From positions 41,491,754-41,555,753 of the forward strand of contig OV884011.1 of NCBI GenBank assembly GCA_930367205.1: a DNA stretch of 64,000 nucleotides, written 5' to 3'. The position numbers and the translations under genes are program-made. This DNA is from Acanthosoma haemorrhoidale (taxonomy: Eukaryota; Arthropoda; Insecta; Hemiptera; Acanthosomatidae). Below the pieces are notes generated by a model that did not search any database, had not been told where the DNA came from, and saw nothing but the letters and a program-made list of their open reading frames with translations. The first letter of the stretch is position 1. Every line of letters begins with the position of its first letter. Shown here piece after piece: positions 14,501-25,248 of the stretch.

Positions 14501-14649
14501 CTGCTGCTGTAAATACGTGTACTAATTTTTAAAATAAACTAATTTTATTTTTTCCAAAATTTTGCTTGATAAGAAGATAATAACTATCTCTTTTCTTCTA
14601 AAAAATTTGACTTCTTTCAATTTACAGTTTTGTATACTTACTCTAATTT

Positions 14650-15300
14650 ACTTGTGTCGGGCTCAGTTTAACTGGGTATCCCCAAAGTGGGGAAGAGACG
14701 CCCTCCGCGGGCTAGGGTCACTACAACTTCTTAGCCGCCGTCCGGCGAGCGTCCAGTTAGAGATGGAGCGGGTGGACCTATGGTCTTTTACCCTGGCTGC
14801 TGACCTAGTCGACGGGCAGCCTAATTCGCTTTGATCTGACTCCATAAGATCTTTAGAAGGTGTGTTGTGCCCCACAGTGCACCATGTTCAGGAGAAGTGG
14901 TACAGGGTAGGTTTATAGGTAGTTTATGTGGTCTTGGAATGACCACAAATTCACACTCGGTATCTAAGGGTAGGCGAACCGTCCGAATCCCAAAGGCGAG
15001 TGTGAACCGGAGAGAGGCAGACTGGATTTCCATGGGATACACTGCTAGGTAAATTTGCAGGGCCACAGCAACCGTTGTCCACGAGGGAGAGGTCTCTCCC
15101 AAGGAGGTGCTAGTTTTAGCGAGACGAAGGCAGAGATTCCCACTAGGAAGGTGTGGGGTCTGACAACGCTGGACTAAAACATAGCGAGGTTAGGGGAGAG
15201 ATGCAGAGGTAGTTGAATGAGAAGACCATGATTTTGAGTAGAGCAGCAAGCGCTAGAGCAGAGAGAGAGAGGAGAGAGTAGTGTTCCAAGTGACGGTCCG
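14650..15300. other. GC-rich block of unknown nature
   Basis: About 650 bases far more GC-rich than the surroundings. Open frames exist on both strands but none resembles a family I recognise. It abuts the poly(A)-tailed tandem repeat, so it may be the body of the same minus-strand retroelement. No promoter or splice logic could be confirmed. Confidence 0.3.
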
Positions 15301-15309
15301 TTTCGTTAT

Positions 15310-15752
15310 GGTAATTTTTTTTTTTTTTTTTTTTTTATTTCAAAACCTCAACAAAACAATACAATGTACAAAAAAGAAAAATATCAAAATATTTGGATTA
15401 CATGTTTCTCCTCTTTCTGCATTTACATGCATTTGGCGGAGTGCCTAAATATAATAAATTTTTATTGTCGTTAATAGTTCATTGTTCTTATACAACACTA
15501 GGTGATGAGGCTCACCTTCTATTTGTCACCGACTTGGTAATTTTTTTTTTTTTTTTTTTTTTTTTTATTTCAAAACCTCAACAAAACAATACAATGTACA
15601 AAAGAAAAATAACAAAATATTTGGATTACATATTTCTCCTCTTACTGCATTTACATGCATTTGGCGGAGTGCCTAAATATAATAAATTTTTATTGTCGTT
15701 AATAGTTCATTGTTCTTATACAACACTAGGTGATGAGGCTCACCTTCTATTG
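15310..15752 (-). repeat. Tandem duplication of a poly(A)-tailed segment (retroelement 3' end)
   Basis: Two head-to-tail copies (15310-15535 and 15536-15752, period about 226 bp), each starting with a run of 24-26 T followed by ATTTCAAAACCTCAACAAAA and ending GGTGATGAGGCTCACCTTCT. Read on the minus strand each copy ends GAAATAAAAAAA, a poly(A) signal and tail. A short open end (TKLPIEGEPHHLVLYKNNEL) precedes the tail in minus orientation. Confidence 0.8.
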
Positions 15753-16071
15753 GTAATTTTGTCCTTTGCAGCTTCTTATATAGCCGGTTCACCCTGGAGG
15801 GGATGGGCCCCACCAGGCGGCCCGGGGAAGTGGGGATGGCCCCCATCTGCGGCTGTTTACTCCACTGGCTCCTCCCCCTACTCTCACTGACGTCATAATC
15901 TTTATTAACAACAAAATATGGAAACATAGGTAGGTATAATATGATTCGAGAAGAGGGGAACTTTTAATTATTCCTAATTAAGAGGTGGCCACAACAGCTT
16001 GCTATATGTGTATGGTTTATGTTATTCACGCTGCTTTTTTCAGTTCCTTCAAAAATGTCTTCTTCTTAATA

Positions 16072-16185
16072 GATCTCACTGATCGACCTAAATATCTCAA
16101 CTTAGCAATCAGCGAAAAATTGTACCAAAAGAAAATCGAAACTTTTAAACATCTAACCCATCCACTGATTGAGGTGCAGGAATAA
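16072..16185 (+). pseudogene. Candidate terminal exon or gene remnant, unknown
   Basis: After a strong acceptor (TCTTCTTCTTAATAG) the frame reads LTDRPKYLNLAISEKLYQKK then IETFKHLTHPLIEVQE and TAA. Immediately after, another frame continues in protein-like sequence (IKLQEKEEDVEIKNAKNQQL), which suggests a small frameshift in a decayed coding region. Poly(A)-type signals AATAATAAA and AATAAATG follow at about 16280-16320. Family unknown. Confidence 0.3.
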
Positions 16186-18199
16186 AATTACAAGAAAAGG
16201 AGGAAGATGTTGAGATCAAAAACGCAAAGAATCAGCAACTGCAGAAATAGAGGAATGGATTTGATAGAAGAAGGTGTATAATAATAAACTTAGTCTTTAA
16301 AACTGTCATATAAATAAATGAAATATGAAAGTGAGCTCTATACCCTTTTTACCAACTAAGTTTTTTTACATCAATTATAAACTAAAGTTTTTATCTGTAA
16401 TAATTATTTAAACAAAATGAAGGATATATACTGGGAATGGACATTTATCCTAGCGATGGTGGGTATGGGGTGATTGAAGTTCACAAATAATTATTAAATG
16501 ATTGCGAAAAAACTGCTGGGAACTTTTACATGAAAATGCTTCATTTTATTCATACCATGCTGATCATTGAAAATAGCATCTTAAAAAAAAATAAATAACT
16601 AAATAAATGATAGCCAAAACAATGGACAAGTATTTATAGAATTTACAATAGCTTTATTAAATATGTGATAACTTCTGAGCAGTGATATGAAAAAACTTAG
16701 AACTCGTAGAGTTTGATTAATACTGGGCCGGTATTTTTCACATTTAATTTTTTTCTTATGTTACTCCTATATATTTCTTAAGATAAATTCTGCGAGTTCA
16801 AACTATTGCTGAACGTACCTTTACAATTTCATATCACGTTTATGGTATATATAGGCAGGAAAACGATACAACCTACCTGTTTAAAAGTAAAGCCTCTCTC
16901 CCATCAGGACTGGAAATTAACAAGTATTATTTCCTATTAAGGGACCACGACTACTAAAGACCGGGGCGTTATATCGAAGCGCAAATATTGGGTGTACTAC
17001 GCAGTAGATACACAGTAGCCCGCTCTCACACACACTACCAGATCCAAAAACATATGCGCTCACTAGACTCCGTACTCAGCTTGATGAGAGAGTAGTTGCA
17101 AGACTAGCAGGATGCCTTGTACTACCTGAGCTCCAGTACTAGGATTAATAAATTACGTTAATCGTCATGGTCGAACTGTGCATGGTTGTTATTCGCTCAG
17201 TTAATAGCAGTGGGACTAATGCGCATGCTTCAGTTTTCAAAGGCCCAAACTCTCCCCTACCATGCATGCATACGGCTCCATAAATAAGCCTGTCAAGCAA
17301 ACCTTGCATATGGACATGCATGTCTGATACTCTCAAGTACCCAACTGGACTTCACCGTTCCCTAAGAAAATTCAACGGTGCAAAACATATAATCACATCC
17401 CACTTCTTGAGAGCTTCAAGGATAAGATACGGTGATGCTCGTTTTTATATACAAGTCTTTTATTTTGTTTTGACCAGTTTTAGTAAAATAATCGCATAAA
17501 TTAACTTCCCCTTAACAACTGTAATAAATTAAGTTAATCAATTCAAGAACACTCTCCAGGAAGCTACTTAACCTACTTAAACTACCATTCTCTTAAAAGG
17601 ACGGAAAAAAATTTTGCAATTTAAATCCGAATCGAACATCGCGAAATAAAAAACAAAGTAATGGCCGGGGCCCAGACGGTCTGGCTCTCTATCTCTAATT
17701 CCTGATCACGAACATTGACAGGTACGGATGTATTTGGATCTATACCTGTCAGTATGACACATTTTCGTACTTAGGTTCCAGTACCCATTTGCAGATTGTA
17801 CACTGATCGTATATCGTAATAACCGGAGGCGTTACAATCAGATTTAAAGTGAACAAACATGGTTTTTGACGTTTCTAAAGATTTCTCGACTTTTAACTCA
17901 GACCCTATCCAATATTAAAAGTTTTATCCTATAGTTTAGAACAAATTAAAAACACTAACACAAACAAAATAAAATTGAATAAAAACGATTTTGATGACTT
18001 TTTTTATTATAGTCCATTACAGTGTTAACACATATAAAATATTATTTAATCAGAATGTCTTATAAGGTATTTTATTCTATACCCTACTCAGTACTCATAG
18101 GAGCATCAAATGGCAACATGCTAAATATGCCAAAGTGTTAATTTTTTAACTATGGTAATTGATTTGTCGGTCCTTAATTTTTTTCATAAGGCTGCTTTA

Positions 18200-18400
18200 A
18201 TTTTTAGCTTCTCTGGGGACTCGAATAAAGCATCCATGCAAAATATCAAACCTTTATATGAAATTGGGGTTGCAGAAATATTGCGAGTACACGTTTTGAA
18301 TTTTAGTCCAATAAATTCACAGCACATAATTCATACTAAGATCAGGATGTCAAGATCCTCAATTTGATACTTCAGATTCTAAAACATAATATATTTTTTG
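18200..18400 (+). repeat. Dispersed AT-rich repeat family, partial copy
   Basis: TATATGAAATTGGGGTTGCA, TTTTAGTCCA, GATCAGGATGTCAAGATCCT, CAATTTGATAC: the left-half landmarks of the 36590-37205 copy. Confidence 0.5.
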
Positions 18401-19661
18401 ATGACTCGTTATTACGTTCCATAGGGTTGTTTTTAATTTAGGAACGGGGAATCGTTGGCATTATGTCTCTAAAAAACAATTGAGTTAAAGTTGGGATCAC
18501 GATGTCAAAGAAAGTTTTAATGACTGCTTGTAGTTATTATTATTTTTTATTCGTTTGAAGGTATTAAATTATATTACGTAAGAGACGATAAGAAATGCGG
18601 ATCGTTGAGCGAGCCGAATCACAGTGAACCTGAAAATAAATATGAATTGGCGAGGATACGGATAAGTGCTAAAATATATTAAGGACTTAGTAACTACATT
18701 ATTGAATTGAATTTTATAAATTTTATTTTGAAAAGAACAAACGGCATCCTAACAAAAATATTTATAGTTCGTTATAGTATGTATAGATCAGCACCCGGAT
18801 TTTTTATTGTTCTATTTTTTACCCCTTCATGTACTCTTATTTAGGACTGAAAGCTGGGCTTCATTAAGGGAAGCCACCCTATTCAATTTATGGAAATGAA
18901 ATGAATTCATCGTGTATCTTTCAATGTTACGCTATCCACCAAACCAAATGAGCCCCACATATTTCAATGACCATAGCTTATTAATTGCTTACTAAGTAAT
19001 AATAACTTTAAATTATTATTGATGAAGTAAATGAAAATTTTATTCTGGGGCCCCTAATAATTATTTATTGTACAGGGCCGCAGTTTGCCCTATGGATATT
19101 TGAGCAAGTAACAATTTAAAGATTGTATGAAAAATCTGGATGCTGTTGGCAAAACTCTCAGAATAATTAGATAGTGGTGGATGGAGAGGGGAAAAGTAAT
19201 TTATAAGAACGGGATTTTAAAACAGAGAGGGATGATGAATGACGGATGGATGAAAGGTATTGAGTTCCTAGGGGTGTATGCATGAGAAAGGAAGACAGAA
19301 GCGATCTGTGGACGAGGATAAAGATCGGCTAAGCGAGATCTTGTGTTGCGGGAATGGATGGGAGGATTTGAGCCCACAAAAAATAAAAGCAGTTTTACTG
19401 AAACAGGGCCTATTTCCAAAAAAAAATAACGACGGCATTAATTAACATACTGTCTGATTTAATGAGATATTTCCTAAAAACACTTATTGCTTGTTGCAGC
19501 ATGAACAAAAACAAGTGCAGAATGTTTAACTTACAACTTTATGTCGACCAATGTCATATAAATAGAATCGATAAGTATCCCAATGAAATATGGATTTTAT
19601 TAGCCAAAGATACGAAACAGTATATATATTATAACATAATTTAATAATTATAACGAATCCT

Positions 19662-19730
19662 ATAAGAAAACAACTAGAGAATTGCCCCTGCCACGTTCTC
19701 AGGGTTCGAGGGCCAAATCAAGTGGACCTG
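19662..19730 (+). repeat. Short dispersed repeat, copy 1 of 2
   Basis: AGAAAACAACTAGAGAATTGCC then TTCTCAGGGTTCGAGGGCCA and AAATCAAG. The second copy at 24696-24760 starts immediately after the inverted-repeat element. Confidence 0.5.
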
Positions 19731-21228
19731 CTAGAGTCTGCACGGTGGGCAAAGTCCAATATTTCCTGATGAACTTAACATTATTTCATTAGTGCAATAA
19801 ACTGGTTAGTGATTATTTATCGTTAGTAATACATTTTAAAAAACAGTTCGGAAATATAAACCTCATGTAACTGAACAACTTTTCAAATTATAAATACCAC
19901 TTAAGCATACTCTTAATTAACATGTGGTTTGACAGCTCGTAGCCCCATGTAGGAAACAACTTGCAGGCTTCAATGTGGGCCGGTTACTCACTTAACACAA
20001 ATAAAATCGGACATTTATCAGTGCAATGGTATGAAGATCAAATCCAGTCAGCTTGTAGCCTGAATATTTAAAAGAATTCATCAGCGGACTGTTATGTTAA
20101 TAATACGTTGTTGTGGTCGATTAAGTAGATCCTAGGCTCAATAGACTCCTAGAACATTTCTTTTCCTATGTTTTATTACAAATTAAAGATTTAGAGGTTT
20201 TTAGGGTTTCAATTTTTTTTCAAATTCATAAATCCCTCATTCGTCTGTTTGCCCATGTCTTTTTAGTTCCCTGTTCAGGAAGGAATTTTTACAAAAATGG
20301 AAGATATTTTATTTATTGTATTGCTAATGTTTTTCAATGGAATCTTGGTCACAGAAAGTGGACAAACAATATACAGAGATACTTGCGGAGCTTGGTTTGT
20401 GAAATAAGTTTTTAATAATTAAATGGATGTGGAAAAAAACTATTCAGTATCCAGCATATTTCATTTTATTTAAAATTCTATCTCAAAGGTATGTCTGATT
20501 GTCAATTGTATTTGCAACCAATCTATGGTTTATGCGCGTGTTTTTCGAGAGGGAACAACAGTCCCCACCCCCTTCCCACCAATTCAATTTCACAGATCTT
20601 TCGTCAAAAAAATACCTGCCCAAATATGAAACCATTCTTTCTTCGAAGTAATTACCTTTTTTTTTATTAGCTTAAAAAAAACATTGTTCGTTAATGAGTT
20701 CTTACTAACAATAGAAAATGTGAAATAAAAAGGACATATTTTAAATTCTAATGAAGCGAATTTTGTTAACAAACAAATAGCTAAACAATGTTTGAAATTA
20801 TTACAATGTAATTTGTTATACATTATAGCGTTAATTTCAAATGTAAATTCAATCAATTAGAAAAAATGTCCTCTATTTTTTTAAATATTTTTTATGAGAG
20901 AAAACAAAGCTTTTTCAATTTTATTTATTTTATTAATTTTTACGGATTCTCTTATACAAGAAGCTAAATATAGTAAAAACGCATATTTATAGGATTTCCG
21001 TAGTGGATCGTGTTTCTAAGGACCACCTGTGGAGCAGCAACAGTCGGAATATGTTGTTGCTGTTTGCAATTAATGTTTTTGAAATGGTGTTTTGATATTT
21101 TCAAGATTTTCGACGGTTAATCGATTAATTGATTGTATAAACGCCGAGTTAGTGCGACTGTTCCCTCCTTCCGTGCACAATATACCCTCGGCTCATTCCT
21201 CATTCCAATGTCTTACAGACTTCAGCAT

Positions 21229-21705
21229 ATTGTTTTTTTTTGGTTTCTTCTTGGTGGATCCCATGGACTTTATTTACTAAAAGCAGTTAAATAATTTTTC
21301 TTTTTATTTCATAATTATACCCTCGGTAGACTCTCACTACCTTCCTGATTCCACCCGCCTCTTGCCTCTTTTAGGCATTCCACACCCTATATCCTTCTCA
21401 TACATCCTTCAAATGGGGGACTCCCCTTAGTGAAATGCACTCATTAGCCCAAAATAATTTTCCTTTATTTTTCCCACATCCTATTTTTATAAGTTTAAAA
21501 AAAAAAAAATCATAATTATTATTATTCCTATTGAGGTTTTCACTTTATTTTACGTTGTTATTAGTATTTTGTCTTTGTTTCCTTTTTTTATTATGATGTT
21601 ATTTTATTAGTTTATTTTACTTGCCAGATATAAATTTGTCATCTGAACATTAATGTTATTCATAGTTAATGTTAGACCCGGAATCAAAGTTTGTTTTCTG
21701 TTCTA
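21229..21705 (+). mobile_element. 3' end of the same LINE family as 61802-63360
   Basis: Shares with 63100-63330 the run CTTTA.TTACTAAAAGCAGT, TTTTTTATTATGATG, CTTGCCAGATATAAATTTGT and ATCTGAACATTAATGTTATT, in the same order and orientation. Only the tail is present (5'-truncated), as is usual for LINE copies. Confidence 0.75.
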
Positions 21706-21959
21706 AAATCGGGACGATTGATTGTGAAGCACTATCGACAATCGGTCATCCCTACCATCTCGGCCTCTGAGCATAGTCTTTACGGAAAATTAAAATAGTT
21801 GTAAATAACTGAGATTTTAATAGAAAACACGAATATTGAAATAGGCTTGAAACTATTTGAGAATATTTGATTTCTCATGTTGGCCCTTATTATTTGCAAA
21901 ATATTTGAATTTATTTTCGCGTTACTATATACAATTTTGCCGTCTCTTTATTATATATT

Positions 21960-22060
21960 TAAACCAAAACCTAATCAGCATATTTCGAGGTGTTATTATG
22001 GAAAGTGGTATACATTTAAGATTAATTGGATCATTTTTAGGAGCACTTTCATTCGACATA
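21960..22060 (+). repeat. Dispersed AT-rich repeat family, partial copy
   Basis: CCTAATCAGCATATTTCGAGG-TGTTAT then GATTAATTGGATC, matching 37020-37060 and 31200-31265. A weaker match is at 7118-7200. Confidence 0.5.
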
Positions 22061-22837
22061 AATGCAGACAGAAGGAAAATGGTGGAAACAGCTCTGGCTT
22101 GTCCTATGACCGCGTTGAAGTGCTGCTGCTCGCAGCCTTAAACAAACTTTTATGCAGGCTCACGTGTCTGCCTTCCTGTCCCTTGCTAGAACTTCTTACT
22201 AACTCCGAGAGGATTTGGTTTAAATGGATTTAACTTGCTTGTAATGAACAGAAAAAGGGGGAAGCTGGCCCAAGCGAACGTTAGTTTTGTGGGAGAAGCC
22301 TGCCACAGAAAAACTTCGAAAACACACACGTTCAACCATATTCCAGTATATACGAAGTGATATAGGGTCCACCTTGTAAAAAATCAGGTTCAAGCTTTTT
22401 CATTTGAATAATGTTTGGTGTGACGGGTGACTGAAAAACTAAGTTTGCGACTTTAGGGAGAACTTTCTATGGACAAAAAATGACTTCGAGTATTCTGAGG
22501 GCAGCTCTGAGGAACACGTGTCAGTGAGGCCTGCTAGGGGTAACTACATTACAGATGAAACATGAAGTACATCCCATCACTACTATGAAGTACTTCTAAC
22601 AATCCCCCATTGGTACTAATAGCAGAAGTCTTATTTAAACAAGGAACGACAGCTAAACTGTCAATAGTGAATGGTTTCGTATCTAAACGAGAGACAAAAA
22701 ATAAAGTACTAGAGATTAGGGGTGGCTACCACGGATCTTCAAAATAGCTTGTAGTCACTACGGGTGTAATATTATTATAGAATTAAATAATTTTAACAAA
22801 TCATGTAGTGCAGTATAGTGTCAAAATAGTGTTAAAA

Positions 22838-24650
22838 GTGGAACTAATTGTAACAAAAATGATTGGTAAATGGTAGGTAACACGCTCCTAATCAACATTT
22901 CTCTATAATACATCCTAACATAATTTGTATCAAATTACACTAAATTCCATGCTGAAAGAGAATATGATATTGGTTTTTAAAAGTAAAATGAGGGGGGATG
23001 ATAAAAAAAGTATACCTACATGACCCTGTATTTACATTACATTACACCTAAACTTGATGCTGTAAGACTAATTTTGATTTTCTTTGTTATCTGTTTCATG
23101 CAGCTAATCTTTTTTTTGAGTGAAGAAATCATCATTAGAAAAATGGAACAAAAAACCTGCATTTTGTGTTCCAATGCGCTTTGTGACGATACTCCCTATG
23201 CCCCATTAGCAGCAAAAGGCTTGACTGCAATTATCAATGCGACCAAACACAGAAATGATGACATCCATGAAATTTTCAATAGTATGCCAGATTTGCGACA
23301 CAGTTTTGAAACTATGCAGTACTAAAAGTGATCTATGGGCACCAAACTTAGACACGAGGATACTATCATAGATTTGTCTGATGCAGAAGCTCGATACCAC
23401 CAAGTGAGCCGTGTCACTTTCAGGAGTTCCTGTGAAAGATACTTCTGGAGATTGTGGAGGATTATGGACATCAGAGGTGGGACATTATGAATGGTAATAC
23501 ATAATTCTGATGCTTTTGTAAAGACATGTGAGAAAAAATTGCAAGATTTGTTGGGTGCCAACGTCATAGCATCAGGCACAGAGGGGAAATGTAGCATGAT
23601 AAGATTTGGTCAAACTACTTTCGATTGGTCAGGCTACATTGCAAGCTTGCAGGCCTCGTTCTCGGAAATGACCGATTGCTCTTGCTGAAGGCATAAAGAT
23701 TCATAGAGATTTTGGCAATCGTTTCCTAATTGATGAACTTTGCAGCCTTGGATTCAGTGTGTCTTATGATGAAGTGCATAAATACAGAAATACATACACA
23801 TATTATGTAATAGATTAGAGTAGCCAAAGCATAAGGCTACTGCTCTCAATGGGTCACTGATAATGTTGGCCATAACACCTTTCATGGGATAGGAGCTGTA
23901 ATATAAGGAGCATCTTTTAACACCCCTTTTTTGCTCATATACAAAATAAGACAACTCAAATCCTCCCCTCTAGTGAATGAATTTATCAAGAAAGCCCTCT
24001 ACATTCAATCCCCTAGCTCAACAGCCACGAATAAACTGAAATTCAAAATTATTCTACGAATTAATTCAAACTAATCTCCTCGATGTTCTTTGGAGTACCA
24101 GTAATTTATTTAAAACATCTCAACCAGGCTGTGTAGGATGCTTGTAAAGTGGAGAAACAGTGAATGTCAAGATGAGATTTGATTTTAATGAAATAAACCC
24201 ATTTATCGCTATTTCAAATCATAGATTTTGTTTAATGTGAAATTTTTACTTTGAATAATATAATTTTAATTTAACTTTTTTTTTTAATTTTGAGCGGTGT
24301 TAAAGCTAAAAATATGTGTTAAAAATAACAAAAATATGTTTTTTAATACTGCAAAAGCTTTCAGTTTTTCGGCAACCATTAGGCATCATGTAGGTATACT
24401 TTTTTCATAATATTCCCTCCAAACATTTCACTTTTAAAAACCAATATCATATTGTTTTTCAGCATGAAAATTCCAGTAATTTGATACTACGCACGATGTT
24501 GTTTAATTGTTTATGTTTTTTTTTTCAAGATAGCAGGCAAAAAAACGTATTTTGGGCGACAGTGAGGATGTATATTTTTAGTGTGTTGATTAGGAGCGTG
24601 TTACTTCCCATTTACAACAAGAATCATTTTGGTTGCAATTAGTGCCACCT
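22838..24650. mobile_element. DNA-transposon-like element with long terminal inverted repeats
   Basis: Left arm 22838-23025 and right arm 24384-24650 are inverted copies: AGTAACACGCTCCTAATCAA, ATGCTGAAA, ATATGATATTGGTTTTTAAAA and AAAAGTATACCTACATGA all recur on the opposite strand in matching order. Between them is the decayed coding region at 23143-23800. The two arms differ by substitutions and small indels, so the insertion is old. The ends and target duplication could not be fixed. Confidence 0.75.
23143..23815 (+). pseudogene. Decayed ORF of an uncharacterised invertebrate family inside the inverted-repeat element
   Basis: Opens MEQKTCILCSNALCDDTPYA, with a CxxC pair, then LAAKGLTAIINATKHRNDDI. 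After several stops and frameshifts it resumes with IALAEGIKIHRDFGNRFLID and ELCSLGFSVSYDEVHKYR. From memory these two blocks resemble a widespread uncharacterised family of multicopy invertebrate proteins whose members share 'FG.RFLID.L...GF..SY.EV'. No function is assigned here. Confidence 0.5.
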
Positions 24651-24695
24651 CAAGTTGTTTTTCACTTATTTCTACTGAGTAATACAAGAAATGTA

Positions 24696-24760
24696 AGAAA
24701 AACAACTAGAGAATTGCCTTCCATTTTCTGAGAGTGCAAAGACCAAATAAGCGAATATAC
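24696..24760 (+). repeat. Short dispersed repeat, copy 2 of 2
   Basis: AGAAAAACAACTAGAGAATT, TTTTCTGAGAGTGCAAAGAC, CAAATAAGCG; diverged from the copy at 19662. Confidence 0.5.
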
Positions 24761-25157
24761 ACCGTCAACAAATTTCCCAAACAAACTGTATCAGTTTATT
24801 TAGATGTTTTAATTCACAGTAATCAGCGAGTTAGTTACTCATATGCGACATTCATCACCACCCAAAATTTAAAATGCACTTTTTGATTATGTCTAACTAT
24901 CAAATTTTCGGTGAACTGCTGTTCAAAGTATGTAATATATATAATAATTAATGATCCTTTATAAATTAAACCTAATTTAATCAGGTTCATGTGCCTACCT
25001 CCTCGGAGAAACCGTAACCTCTGTGTTTACTCGATATGCCACTTCGATGTAATAAGTCTTAGATTGGAAAGATACAGGCGCTAACAGAAGACTCGATTGT
25101 ACAGGCATCGATAGTCGGCCTGCCTCGCGACGACGTCAGTTGGTTCAATAACGCGAC

Positions 25158-25248
25158 ATGGAGCTGGGCCTCGCCGTCAGGGAAGAGGAGGCGATTTCCC
25201 TCTTGAACGAGGAGATCATCACCATGAAGAAGAAGATACAGCTCTCCG
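25158..25248 (+). CDS. ODAD3: ODAD3 exon 1 (start codon)
   Basis: Encodes 30 residues beginning MELGLAVREEEAISLL and ending in KKKIQLS, plus one base of a split Glu codon (phase 1). Donor is CCG|GTAGGA. The spliced product KKKIQLSEGQRKAEY matches the N-terminal coiled coil of the family across the junction, which is the main reason for linking this exon to the one at 27714. The exon is clearly more GC-rich than its surroundings. The region 25060-25157 is also GC-rich and is probably 5' UTR and promoter. Confidence 0.8.

Larger units (their letters stand above)
16320..21228. other. AT-rich spacer
   Basis: Contains repeat copies at 18200-18400 and 19662-19730. No exon pair or conserved protein was found on either strand. 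Confidence 0.5.

Noticed and set aside
15393..15890. 165-codon open frame, the second longest in the window
   Set aside because: It runs through two poly(T) tracts (poly-Phe) and a tandem repeat; it is a by-product of the duplicated retroelement tail.
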